Position numbers and translations under genes: made by a program. Below the pieces are notes generated by a model that searched no databases, was not told the origin of the DNA, and saw nothing but the letters and a program-made list of their open reading frames with translations. DNA of 64,000 nucleotides from Sinohyriopsis cumingii. Taxonomy: Eukaryota > Mollusca > Bivalvia > Unionida > Unionidae. Positions 23,650 to 31,838 of the stretch are shown one piece after another. The stretch covers positions 151,874,053-151,938,052 of the forward strand of contig CM068825.1 in NCBI GenBank assembly GCA_028554795.2, written 5' to 3'. Position 1 is the stretch's first letter; each line of letters starts with the position of its first letter.

Positions 23650-24742
23650 AGACTTTGTAAATTAGGAATCAGGACTTCTGAAGAATTGTGCTTAACTTCC
23701 AAAACACTGTCAGGTGATGTTCATGGGAATTTGTAAAATCATGAAATTTCAGTTTCAATTAAGAAAAAGAAAAAAGGGCATGTAGCTTTATATATTAACA
23801 AGACCTTACATGAGCTTTAATTCCAGCTTTTAAAGCATCATTTACAGAAATTAAGGTCCCTGATTGGCCATCTTAGTAACTTTGTTTCAAAAGCATTACT
23901 TTACATTAATTATGTTACATTAATTTATGGTCGGATTTCAACCAAATGTACCATGCAGCTTTGTATTGATAAGGCCCTGAATGAGTTTGATTTAAAACAT
24001 TCCACAACATCATACAGAAGAATTATGGCCCCTAGTGGTTCATCCTTCATACTTGGGTTTCTTCAGCACAACTTTACTTAGAAATGTTCATCATATTTTG
24101 TCATATATAATATGCCTTTATATTAATGAGATCTTGAATGAGTTGGATTTCCTGAATGCTCATTCTTTTACATTTAGTTTCCAAACCCAACTTGCTCTGT
24201 TTAAAACTCTAAAGCAAAATGTAGTGACTGGGGCACTTTGTGATGCATCTGTTGCTAACAGTTACTGTTCTTGTTGGAAAAGTGAGGGTAGGAACTACTT
24301 TAAATGTGTTATGGTGATCTCGACATTTATAAGTTGAAAAAAAATCCTTCATATACATTTGTTGCCATTCATTGATAGGAGAATATCATTTGTATCAATT
24401 ACTGTGACCTTTGCTTTTCCAGCGAAAAAAAATTTAACATGCATATCTACTCTTTCATGGAATTATTCGGTTGCAGTCATGAGAAGAGGAAGAATGATGA
24501 TGATATTGACGAGATGATGACATTGACAGTGAGATGATGATGATTTTGACAATGAAATGATGATGATAATGACAATGAGATGATGATGATGATGATGATG
24601 TTGACAATTATGGGGATATTGGTTGTTTTGTATGAGATTAGGCTTGATTTCAATTATTTCCTAATTACTAACATTCCAGCCTTTGACATTTTTTATCTTG
24701 CAGAAGGCTCACAGACACAACATGATGTACAGACGCCATTGA
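1021..24742 (+). CDS. GRID2IP: 3' part of a delphilin-like formin gene (FH2 domain), eight exons
   Basis: Formins bind actin-filament barbed ends through a dimeric FH2 domain and nucleate or elongate filaments. Delphilin is the PDZ-containing formin that links the GluD2 receptor to actin in vertebrate synapses. Eight phase-0 exons join to about 259 codons: 1021-1089, 5047-5133, 5920-5988, 10277-10363, 12809-12991, 13402-13482, 13716-13880 and 24704-24742. Visible FH2 landmarks, in order, are KPDRFTYQ, VPGYEQRLKAL, ASLELRQSKKLA, the near-invariant GNYMNKG, TKTSDHKSTFLH, FPEVL, VPEAAKV, YFGEDPKT and FGVFSEF. The FGEDPKT..ELFGVFSEF block and a tail of only 12 residues resemble delphilin; there is no DAD or basic regulatory tail. 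The first exon begins mid-domain, so the FH2 lasso/knob start, any FH1 and PDZ regions and the promoter are left of the window. DAAM is the next best alternative. The formin call is near certain; the delphilin subclass is inference from remembered family sequence. Confidence 0.85.
1290..1425. mobile_element. hairpin MITE copy 1
   Basis: The two halves are inverted versions of each other: accacatagaccttgatctt on the left against agatcaggttctatgttgtt on the right, around a short centre (ctggtgcactatgcagtgg). The same design recurs near 9400-9535 and 9590-9715. It has no coding capacity. Confidence 0.6.
1625..2110. repeat. ~98-bp tandem repeat, about four copies
   Basis: The motif acatggttyctttaattgg recurs at about 1720, 1818, 1916 and 1993. 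That gives spacings of 98, 98 and then 77, the last copy having lost about 21 bases. Related single pieces occur at 2125-2160 and 3411-3470. Confidence 0.75.
2483..2713. mobile_element. internally deleted TTAA-bounded MITE
   Basis: It begins ttaacgcattaacccctgg and ends ccaggagttaatgtgttaa, so the ends are inverted copies with TTAA at each extreme. The interior matches the ends of the 605-bp relative at 12045-12649 but lacks the middle, as is usual for short non-autonomous DNA transposons. TTAA flanks are typical of piggyBac and Kolobok insertion. Confidence 0.72.
3256..3345 (-). mobile_element. 5'-truncated LINE 3' tail (L2/CR1-like)
   Basis: An (ATT/AAT)n run followed by gactttatttgatgaggata and ..aactaacctactgtgaggc matches the 3' end of the LINE at 25250-26985, in the same orientation. 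It is a short dead copy with no coding sequence. Confidence 0.6.
3346..5046. other. intron sequence, no gene seen
   Basis: This is AT-rich intron between formin exons A and B. A short decayed ~20-bp repeat (ttactgaatgatttaacatt) runs over 3790-3890. I see no exon, RNA gene or intact element. Confidence 0.5.
5047..5133 (+). CDS. formin exon B
   Basis: The exon encodes 29 residues, MTRVPGYEQRLKALVFKANF through EKIGEMRQ. This matches the FH2 segment 'P.Y..RL.a..Fk..F.e....i'. Acceptor attccag and donor caa|gtaaga are both in phase 0. Confidence 0.88.
5920..5988 (+). CDS. formin exon C
   Basis: The exon encodes 23 residues, NLLNIKKASLELRQSKKLAK then ILE. This is the conserved FH2 helix 'A..el..S..l..iLe'. 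Acceptor atatttcag, donor gag|gtaaga. Confidence 0.9.
5989..7010. other. intron sequence, nothing recognised
   Basis: This is the AT-rich start of the 4.3-kb intron after exon C. I found no tandem array, element ends or exon. Confidence 0.5.
8109..8330. repeat. inverted repeat followed by a direct repeat
   Basis: The arm around 8110-8143 (aaggttactgcatttgtatg..) is repeated inverted at about 8202-8236 (..catataaatgcagtaacct) with one or two mismatches over about 32 bases and a loop of about 60. Just after it, aacctataaataccaaaccc is duplicated directly at 8233 and 8280. Confidence 0.7.
8905..9303. repeat. 49-bp minisatellite, about eight copies
   Basis: The unit starts gaggtatacatagatttgta and contains ggatgaaatcaagaccatga. 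Copies differ by a few bases (for example tagatttgttgg in one). It lies wholly inside the hAT-like element. Confidence 0.9.
9400..9535. mobile_element. hairpin MITE copy 2
   Basis: The left arm (agacaagtccaactgcaaac ... caacatacaccctgatct) is mirrored by the right arm (agatcaggatctttgttgtt ... gtttgacttgacttataag). The near-complete foldback and shared wording with 1290-1425 show one family. Confidence 0.7.
9590..9715. mobile_element. hairpin MITE copy 3 (diverged)
   Basis: It contains atccagatcttctggtgcat and ..cagatctgggtctatgcagc, the same centre and arms as the copies at 1290 and 9400, but more eroded. Confidence 0.5.
10277..10363 (+). CDS. formin exon D (GNYMN motif)
   Basis: The exon encodes 29 residues, LILAMGNYMNKGNDRVGEAA then GFRISFLSQ. 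It carries the hallmark FH2 motif GNxxN, followed by 'a.GF.i..L'. Acceptor tctacacag, donor cag|gtaatt. Confidence 0.93.
10955..11265. repeat. 61-bp minisatellite, five copies
   Basis: The unit contains ggattaattttacatcagac and agagccctaggttagcataa. Consecutive ttaattttac positions (10970, 11031, 11092 ..) are 61 apart. The last copy has a four-base deletion (agacagagag to acagag). Confidence 0.88.
11315..11410 (-). mobile_element. possible LINE/SINE 3' tail remnant
   Basis: An (AAT)n run is followed by tggacttagcacagcaccta and ..gatttaagcacttaacaata. This resembles the 'ggacttatatagcgcc...caaggcgctttaca' tails of invertebrate retroposons, with many changes. The resemblance is remembered and was not computed. 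Confidence 0.35.
12045..12649. mobile_element. TTAA-bounded MITE, 605 bp
   Basis: It starts ttaacatgttaacccctgg and ends ccaggggctaatgtgttaa. These ends are inverted copies with TTAA at both extremes. Related copies lie at 1-460 (partial) and 2483-2713 (internally deleted). There is no transposase. piggyBac- or Kolobok-type mobilisation is inferred from TTAA alone. Confidence 0.78.
12809..12991 (+). CDS. formin exon E
   Basis: The exon encodes 61 residues from LEVTKTSDHKSTFLHVLAEA to ELRKVLQ, which is the largest FH2 piece. 'TK..d.k.tlLh.l......fpevl....el..v..AaKv....l..e...l' is the canonical central FH2 block. Donor cag|gtaaaa. The acceptor ctcgtcag has a weak pyrimidine tract of about 20 bases of mixed sequence. 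Confidence 0.93.
13402..13482 (+). CDS. formin exon F
   Basis: The exon encodes 27 residues, DISDTQSKFGSQKRSIGIDD then RFQDIMG. It continues the FH2 coiled segment; the 'D.F...M' signature occurs here as DRFQDIMG. The acceptor is ttatattgcag. Donor gga|gtatcc is a slightly weak site, but it gives the right frame into the next exon. Confidence 0.85.
13716..13880 (+). CDS. formin exon G (FH2 C-terminal block)
   Basis: The exon encodes 55 residues, HFISQASDEIQSLLRLQAGT through YFGEDPKTIST to FSEFIIKFE. I chose the acceptor after tctcctag (13715) over the downstream cag at 13730. The upstream choice restores 'M..hFi..As.ei..L', which matches the FH2 consensus without a gap. Donor gag|gtaaat. YFGEDPKT followed by ELFGVFSEF is the block that points to delphilin. 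Confidence 0.88.
13971..16342. mobile_element. nested palindromic cluster of TTAA repeats
   Basis: Three copies of a ~650-bp unit lie side by side. The first, about 14101-14734, is inverted relative to the second, about 14859-15524. The third, about 15652-16342, has the second's orientation. A further ~125-bp flank (ttaaccctttacctcat... with gctataaatagaacacc) occurs at 13971, at 14731 and inverted at 15525-15652. TTAA sits at most unit boundaries. Arms share long stretches such as tggagagtggagattacgac and its inverse. Short open frames inside are copies of the same repeat and do not code. Confidence 0.8.
16343..17384. other. intron sequence, nothing firmly recognised
   Basis: It contains two related ~150-base stretches (about 16970 and 17100, sharing cagaataaagagcacatttatggtctg), so it probably holds an old duplication. 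No exon is seen. Confidence 0.5.
17385..17536. repeat. 29-bp minisatellite, about five copies
   Basis: The unit is aatgtgaaaatttactaatt plus gaagacagt. The copies are nearly identical, so the array is probably recent. Confidence 0.9.
18255..18425. repeat. outlying copies of the 41-bp repeat
   Basis: Four diverged units with tgcattttattgcattactg and acaaaat..ata(g)attggtgt match the large array at 19790, but lie 1.4 kb away on its left side. Confidence 0.8.
19090..19790. repeat. intron segment with foldback sequences
   Basis: Two foldbacks are visible. Pieces near 19150 and 19340 share ggccatg in opposite orientation around cat-ttggccaa sequence. The other is tgttgcactcttgcacctt against aaggtgcaagagtgctaca (19640-19715). 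These look like small MITEs; their ends are not clear. Confidence 0.4.
19790..21035. repeat. 41-bp minisatellite, about 30 copies
   Basis: The unit is gcattttattgcattactgt then acaaaatgaataggttggtat. Unit variants (ttattgtac, tactgcac, tcctgtac; gaat, gtat, aaat) recur in a higher-order pattern: for example, a run of several units around 20480-20600 is repeated around 20600-20720. It lies in the last formin intron. Confidence 0.95.
21565..22835. repeat. 24-bp minisatellite, about 50 copies
   Basis: The unit is ctagtgtatgtggaccctga plus tata. Because 24 is a multiple of three, it gives stop-poor frames reading VDPDILVY over and over. No splice signals or start context support translation. Some blocks of units are themselves duplicated (about 22230-22440 against 22440-22630). 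Confidence 0.95.
22836..24480. other. intron with (TA)n and decayed repeats
   Basis: A pure (TA)n run of about 70 bases lies at 23573-23643. Around it, loosely similar ~150-base stretches (gccatgcagct..gataagacct-type phrases near 23150, 23790, 23950 and 24110) suggest an old long-period repeat. No exon is seen. Confidence 0.5.
24488..24602. repeat. (GAT)n-rich microsatellite
   Basis: Imperfect gatgat runs alternate with gacattgacagtga and end in a clean (GAT)n stretch, about 100 bases upstream of the last formin exon. Confidence 0.85.
24704..24742 (+). CDS. formin terminal exon with stop codon
   Basis: After a good polypyrimidine tract (ttttttatcttgcag) the exon reads KAHRHNMMYRRH and stops with TGA. 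Joined to KFE from the previous exon it gives KFEKAHR.., a normal way for the last FH2 helix to run out. The result is a 12-residue, basic tail. The intron before it is 10.8 kb and repeat-filled, so another distal exon cannot be excluded. Confidence 0.7.
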   Translation, partial: KAHRHNMMYRRH

Positions 24743-24970
24743 GAACCAGATTGAGTTTCAGACTTATCCAGATTCATTTAACTTGGAAATAGTGCAGCAG
24801 ACCTTTAAAGGGGAGTGTTGATGACTGAACGTGCAACATGTCAAAATTTTATGTAAAGGTCTCAACAGAAGAAACAACAGTGGTTTATTGAAACTTGTTT
24901 ACTCACATCCCATGTCCAGAAAGTTTGAGCAACTGAACATCATAATAAAAATTTTGGGCCCACTGCACTT
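24743..24970 (+). other. 3' UTR and poly(A) signal of the formin gene
   Basis: The sequence after the TGA at 24740-24742 is non-coding, and AATAAA lies at 24944-24949, about 200 bases downstream. This is a plausible cleavage signal for the transcript. It rests on motif and position only. Confidence 0.55.
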
Positions 24971-25249
24971 TGGCTTTTCTGAAGTTCAGCTGTGAATTAA
25001 TTTATTTTTTGAATTTTCATGATTTTTCCCCAAAACGATATATGGTTGTCCCTACTGTAACTTGTGGATTGGGAAATTGATTCTGTTATGTTTGGTCCAA
25101 ATTAAAAATCATGCCAATCTGGCATACAATATGTCCACCACAGTTGTCCAGTAGAGCATCTGTCTATTTGATGGACGTTTGTTAATTTGGGGTTTGCAGC
25201 CGCCATCAAGTTTAATTTCAGAAAGTTGAACTGCTGCAGGCTGTACATA

Positions 25250-26985
25250 TTTTTGTTAATAATAATAATAATACATGTAATAATAATAATAATACATGTA
25301 ATAATAATGACTTTATTTAAAGAGGGTAACACAATTAGCTAAGAACTAATCTACCTTGAGGCCCTCATACAAAGGAATTTATTTATTTTAGCTGCATCTC
25401 TGAAGCCACTGGATATATTGGGTTTGGAGAAGGAAATAGAGTGGGCATTTCTAATCTCAACTGGAATACTATTCCAGAGTAGAGTTCCAGAGTATTGGAA
25501 ACTTTTTTTTAAATAACTCCTTATTTGGTTTGGGAATTTTATGCTGTTTGGTAGACATGGATTGCAGGTGGGGAGTATTGTCATGTAGCCTATACTGGAT
25601 TAGTGACTATAAATATTCAGGAGCACTATTACTGGATATCCTGTACATTAATTTGGCTTTTCTCAAACTGATTCGGTCTTTAATAGGTAATATTTTTAAC
25701 TTACCAGCTTAATTTTTCTTGCTTTCTTTCTGGACTGATATTAGCCCTAATGTGCCAGCTTTGCTATGTTTTTATCATTTGAATTACCCCATAATGTATG
25801 ACAGTAGTCAAAATAGGGTTGTATGTAACTGTTATAAAATAGTTTTCTGTGCCTTCAGGGAGAAAATGTCTTATTCTACTGAGAAGCCATAAACTTGAAT
25901 TGACTATTTCACTGATATGTTTGATATGTTCAGTCCATGATAGGTTATTATCTACCAAAACACCAAGTAGTCTATCATGACAGACCATTTGCAAATTTTT
26001 CTCCTTCCATGTCAGATATAGTTCATCACTATCAAGATTTGTCCTTTTTTTGCTGTGTTGAGATAAGTAATATTTTTGTTTTACCAGTATTTACCACCAT
26101 GCCATTGCATGTGCACCAGTTTTCCAGTTTGTTTAGGGCATTCTGTAAAGAAATTTCGAGTTCTTGCTTTGTGTTTTGGATGTCTGACAACATTGTGTCA
26201 TCTACATAGAGATCTGTAGATGGTATTGAGTCACTTAGTAAAAGTGGTAGGTCAATAATAAATAAAATAAATACTAATGGACATAGAACTGAGCCTTATG
26301 GTTCTCCATATCTAATTGTTCCAGGTTCAGACAGAACATTATTTATGTAAACATGTTGTGTTCTCTCACTTAAGTATGAAGTAAACCATCTAATTGTTCT
26401 TTCATTGCATTGGTAGATTTTCAGTTTCTTCAAAAGGATTTCATGATTCACCATGTCAAAAGCTTTCCTGAAATCTACAAATACAGTTCCTATTATTCTA
26501 CCTTGGTCAAGTGCTTGAAGCCATTTATCAGTTAGGGAGATCAAGGCAGTCTCACAGGAATGTTTCTGTCTAAAGCCTGATTGATTAGGGTGTGACAGCA
26601 AGTGTTTGGTTAAATATGAGATGAATGAGTCATGGACATGTTTTTCAATCAATTTTGACAAGTTTGTGAACAGGAGTTACTTTTGCAGTTTTCCATATTT
26701 TGGGGACAGATGAGGTTGCAATACTTAAACTGATTATGAATGTTATGCGTTGAATTGGTCTCGTGTTTTCATAGCATCTAGGATTTCAGTAGTAAGCCAA
26801 TTAGGTTGAATTTCAGTCTTTACTCGATGTACTTTCAGTGGTGCATGCATAGAGACTACACCCACAAATAAGTCAGTCCACACCCTCAGAGCTTCATCTA
26901 TGTCATCCAAATTCTGGATCATATTCCATGGAACTTTATATAAAGAGGTTTTAGTTATTCTATAATTTTTCTTTACATAGGCTTT
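25250..26985 (-). pseudogene. L2/CR1-like LINE remnant (reverse transcriptase)
   Basis: On the minus strand, a fragment before the RT reads PNWLTTEILDAMKTRDQF (about 26770-26820). The RT follows with LIEKHVHDSF and NQSGFRQKHSCETALISLTD, then FVDFRKAFDMVNHEILLKKL and RYGEPQGSVL. A YVDD-type box (DLYVDDTM) is at about 26200, and the C-terminal YSGTLLWNSIPVEIRNA at about 25460. The sequence is broken by frameshifts and by a deletion between KTAKVTPVHK and LSKLIEK that removes the usual N-YRPIS motif. The 3' end is gactttatttaaag-type sequence plus (TAA)n at 25250-25330. The element is dead. Confidence 0.88.
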
Positions 26986-29190
26986 ACGTCAGAACTGAGT
27001 AGGTTATATGAGTAATTATTTCTGTTCGAGTCAGTGGCGTTTTGAATTATAGAAGTATTGATGTAATTCAATAATATTGGAAAATAAACATATTACAGTT
27101 TTTATTTATCTGTGCTTTAGACTAATTAATATACATTTAAGCCAAAGGAATTAATTCCTGTGTTTCTTGGTGTAATGTCTTTATGACATGAATAACTTTT
27201 AATATTCATTATTTAATGGCAGATTTTTTTCATATATAAATCTTTAGATCCATTATAAATACTGGTTCATTTTTATTGATTTTTTGTTGTTGTTGAAAAT
27301 ATTTGTCTTTCATTTTTGTGGCACAGGTATTTTTCAGCCTTAATTATAGTTGATGCTTTACTTTTATTTCTTTTTAAGCATTTTTTATTTCTGTTGACTG
27401 TTTAATGTTTTACATTCACTTACATGATACATGGATATTTACACTGTATTTTACAATTGTTTTTTGTCTCCAACAGCTGATAATTTTACCATTTACATTG
27501 TGATTACACTCAATTCGGAAATTAAGTTTGATAGTAAAGAATTGGACATATTTTGATATGGCAGTGCAAAGCACGTTCTGAAATAGAGGGTACACAGCAA
27601 ACACACAATAATACATTTATTTGTGATTTTTTTTCTTCAGAAAATTATATTCTAGTGAGGATTCTTCTTGTAACCATTGACAACACAAAAATCCTATTAA
27701 AAAGTGAAGATGTCTTAGGGATTTGCTTTCCATAAGTGCATTGGTAGGGACAAAAATGATCTCATTTTGTATTTAGTCATCAATTTAGCAATGATGCTAT
27801 TCAGACTTCTAGTAAGATTCATTCATGTACCCTAATTGTATTTCATGCATCTACAATTGCAGTTCAAATACTGAGGCAAGTTAGCTGAAAGCAATACTTA
27901 ATATCCATTGTTTTCACATGACATTACAAAACGTGTGTACTTCCATATCTGCCATTTTGATTCCCTAGCCACACAAAGTGGCATCTAACAACATTGTTCT
28001 GCCCAGATAAGGTAGTCTCATTTTGTGCAGAAGGATATCCTAATGCAACTCATTCTGTTGTGCATTTCAGCCACACAGAACCAACTTCATCATATTTCCC
28101 CTTTTTTCTTCAAATAAAATATTGAAATGTCAACTATCTTTGTTATCATTTCAAAGACAAATAGATCCATTAATAAAGAGATTCATAAACAATTGGATAC
28201 ACAAACAAGTAGAAACATGAAATGATTTTCAATTTTCATGGGCTGAAAACAATCATTTGGTTACCATTCAAGTTAAAAAGCCAGTCGTTAATATATAATT
28301 TCATATTTCTAAAAGCATTTCAAGAATACTTAGTTTCAACATTTCACATAAAGTCATGTTCTGTTAAGTTAGCATTTCATTTTAATATCTGAAGATGAAA
28401 TATCTTTGAACAGTTCTTGCTTTCATTCAGTATCATCCTATGTCTGTCATCTCCACCATCTCCACCACAAATACAATATTTGACCCTACTGATTAAAATT
28501 GCTTTGTCGGTTGTCTTTGGCACAAGTACTTGTTTTCATGAAAAGTATTTGTCCGTAAAAGTTCTGGCATAATAAACATGATATGAAATTTTAATTCGAT
28601 AACTAATATTGCTTCCCGAAAATCATTGTCCAGAAATACTCAAGATGACAGTCCTAGAGACATCATACAAAGTATTTGTTTAAATTGTATTATTGTCTCT
28701 TTGTCAAAAATAACTGAATAGCTATTTGACAGCAATATGCATGATTGCAGTTCAGCTTCTCTATTCCATCTTTTGATGTAAGCCAAGGAACTTCCAGTGT
28801 TCTTTTGTCGTTCATGCTAAAGGGACACTTAATTTCAAGTAAAAGCTATGTATCATTTTGATGAAGTAAATATCCTTATCAACAGTAAAATCAGATTTTT
28901 ATCTTGAATATACATGGACTGATATTGACAAAGGTTGGTTGGAAATCAAAATGGCGGTGCAAGGTCCACATGCATTGCATTGTGGGTATTTCCATACACA
29001 ATTGTGACATCTTTGAAAACAACCCATAGTATTCACACAGCTACAGTGGCAGCCAAAACACTATGAGGCAAGTGAACTGAAAGCAATACTATATACAGTA
29101 GCCACTTGTTATGACAAATTATATTGGGTGTGCTATATATTTACTGTAATTAATTTTTTATTAAAACTAAGTATTTTTTCCATATCTACT
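26986..29190. other. intergenic sequence, no gene recognised
   Basis: This is AT-rich, with only short random open frames on both strands. I found no tandem array, no element with matched ends and no conserved protein phrase. Confidence 0.5.
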
Positions 29191-29193
29191 TGT

Positions 29194-29275
29194 ATATATT
29201 AGTTTTGGGTGGGGATATTAGTTTTGGGGTGGGGATATTAGTTTTGGGTGGGGATATTAGTTTTGGGGTGGGGTT
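29194..29275. repeat. ~20-bp tandem repeat, four copies
   Basis: The unit is ggggatattagttttgggt(g), repeated four times with small length changes. Confidence 0.85.
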
Positions 29276-29279
29276 ATTT

Positions 29280-29400
29280 GTACTATCATGTTTAATCTAG
29301 CATAAGGCTTAGTTAATAATGCCCTAGCAAATCAGAATTTACACAGTTCTACTTATACAAGGAAACCCTGCTATACCATTAATCATTACATAAAGAACCA
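29280..29400. repeat. dispersed repeat, inverted relative to 35880-35945
   Basis: The segment caaatcagaatttacacagt .. ggaaaccctgctatacc is found in reverse complement near 35885-35940 (gttatagcaggtttccc .. actgtgcagattctgatttg). The family is unknown. Confidence 0.5.
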
Positions 29401-29864
29401 ATACATTGTACTAATGCCAGTAAAGTGTCTTTCATTAAATTAATTACATTGATTTACTGGATTAAAATCAAAGGGTGAGTCACTCATGAGTATCTGGCGT
29501 GAGTAACACAATACAACAAAGTCATTTAAAGCACTACTGATTAATCAAATTAGCTTTGTTTTGTGTGACGTGTGTTGATTGGCCATTAATTAGGTCACTA
29601 AGCCCAATATACTGTACAGTAGTAATAGAATGAGTTTTATTTATGTCTTCTGGTAGAAGTGATACAGGATGTAAATAACCATGTGGACAGGGACAGAATC
29701 AAACATTCAGTATGCCAGGAAGGCATGAATGGCCCAATAAAGATAGACTGATCACTAAGCATGTGTCCAGTTTTATTTAGAATAGAAAGTACATGTCTGT
29801 CCAAAATACTCGTAAACTTGTCTGTGTTCATAAATGTTGTTGGTTTAATGCTATTTTTGAGAAC

Positions 29865-29990
29865 ATGATAGGCTTTACAATGTGACCAATATATGTGTGC
29901 AGGTAGAACCCAGGAGAAACCACCAAACCTCAGGAGCCTGCTGGCAAGCTTTCTTACATAGCTTTCTTCCATACCCATGTTTGCCCATAC
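29865..29990 (-). mobile_element. decayed copy of the RTE/SINE-like tail
   Basis: Read on the minus strand, agaaagcttgccagcaggct .. ggtttggtggtttctcctgg .. attggtcac parallels the clean copy at 30950-31110. This explains most of a 128-codon open frame at 29637-30023, which I do not take as a gene. Confidence 0.5.
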
Positions 29991-30034
29991 CAGAGACTCA
30001 AAAAGACAAAGGTGAGATGTCATTGATCTGTATC

Positions 30035-31335
30035 TGTCAAGGCAAGCACCTTAGACTATTCAGCCACCTGAATAAAATATAAATACACTGCAATGTCAAG
30101 GCAAGCACCTTAGAACATTCAGCCACCTGAATAAAAACTAAAAACACTGCAATGTCCAGGCAAGCACCTTAGACTATTCAGCCACCTGAATAAAAACTAA
30201 AAACACTGCAATGTCAAAGCAAGCACCTTAGACCATTCAGCCACCTGAATAAAAACTAAAAACACTGGAATGTCAAGGCAAGCACCTTAGACCATTCAGC
30301 CACCTGAATAAAATATAAATACACTGCAATGTCAAGGCAAGCACCTTAGACCATTCAGCCACCTGAATAAAATATAAATACACTGCAATGTCAAGGCAAG
30401 CACCTTAGACCATTCAGCCACCTGAATAAAATATAAATACACTGCAATGTCAAGGCAAGCACCTTAGACCATTCAGCCACCTGAATAAAATATAAATACA
30501 CTGCAATGTCAAGGCAAGCACCTTAGACCATTCAGCCACCTGAATAAAATAAAAATACACTGCAATGTCAAGGCAAGCACCTTAGACCATTCAGCCACCT
30601 GAATAAAATATAAATACACTGCAATGTCAAGGCAAGCACCTTAGACCATTCAGCCACCCAAATAAAAACTAAAAATACTGCAATGTCAAGGCAAGCACCT
30701 TAGACCATTCAGCCACCTGAATAAAATATAAATACACTGCAATGTCAAGACAAACACCTTAGACCATTCAGCCACCCGAATAAAAACTAAAAACACTGCA
30801 ATGTCAAGGCTCGACCATTCAGCCACCTGAATAAAATGTAAATACACTTCACTGCAATGTCAAGGCAAGCACCTTATAAACCATTCAGCCACCTGAATAA
30901 AATGTAAATACACTGCAATGTCAAGGCAATCACCTTAGACCATTCAGCCTTCAGCCAATGTGGGCATGTGAGAAAGCCTGCCAGTAGCTTCTCGTGGGTC
31001 GGTGGTTCTTTCCGGGGTTTTCCGGGTTCTTCCTCCACCATTAATACTGGCCGCCATGTATAGCCTATCGTGCTGAAAAATGGCGTTAAATCCCACAACA
31101 ACAACAACAAAGACCATTCAGCCACCTGAATAAAATATAAATACACTGCAATGTCAAGGCAATCACCTTAGACCATTCAGCCACCTGAATAAAAAATGAA
31201 GACACTGGAATATCAAGGCAAGCACCTTAGACCATTCAGCCACCTGAATAAAAAATAAATACACTGGAATGTCAAGGCAAGCACCATAGACCATTCAGTC
31301 ACCTGAATAAAAAATGAATACACTGCAATGTTAAG
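30035..31335. repeat. 59-bp minisatellite, about 20 copies, interrupted
   Basis: The unit is tcaaggcaagcaccttagac .. cattcagccacctgaataaa .. atataaatacactgcaatg. Two unit types (aaaactaaaaacact and aaatataaatacact) are mixed. The array is interrupted by a 161-bp retroposed insert. Confidence 0.95.
30950..31110 (+). mobile_element. retroposed RTE/SINE-like tail with target-site duplication
   Basis: The insert contains gtcggtggttctttccgggg, ttccgggttcttcctccacc and ctggccgccatgtatagcc, and ends ggcgttaaatcccacaacaa plus (CAA)n. This wording is familiar from short RTE-type tails in bivalves and gastropods. The 13-base host word agaccattcagcc lies on both sides (30937-30949 and 31111-31123), which is a clear target-site duplication. 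Confidence 0.85.
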
Positions 31336-31429
31336 CTATGGGATATGCTCAGCCCTGCAATGGAACTATTTGGTGCATGTACCTAAGTTGATTGAGTAAG
31401 CATTGTAAGGCTGTGTTTTATCTTGGATT

Positions 31430-31838
31430 TAACAACTTTGCACAAGGCATTGAAGACAAAGACCAACTCTGTATATGAGGCATTGAAGACAAACAACAAC
31501 TTTACACAAGGCATTGAGGACAAAGACAAACTCTGCACAGAAGGCATTGAAGACAAACAACAACTGTACACAAGGCATTAAAGACAAAGACAACAACTTT
31601 ACTCAAGTCTTTAAGGACAAAACACAACAACTGTACACAATACAAGGCTTTAAATGGGTTGTTCACATATGACATCACACAATTTTTGCCATTTTTGCAC
31701 AAGGCATTACAAAGACAAACTATGTTTATGAAGCATTGAAGACAAACAACTGTACACAAGGCATTAAAGACAAAGACAACAACTTTACACAAGTCTTTAT
31801 GGACAAAACACAACAACTTTACACAATACAAGGCTTGA
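31430..31838. repeat. irregular minisatellite with ~185-bp duplication
   Basis: Units built on acaaggcattgaagacaaa and acaacaactttacacaagtc repeat every ~30-36 bases. The block at about 31551-31695 is duplicated at about 31735-31875 and carries with it the first ~37 bases of the transposon that follows. The array resumes at 35482 (aaggacaaaacacaacaact). Confidence 0.8.

Noticed and set aside
29637..30023. 128-codon minus-strand open frame
   Set aside because: Its middle parallels the RTE/SINE-like tail at 30950-31110, so it is a decayed repeat; the rest has no recognisable motif.
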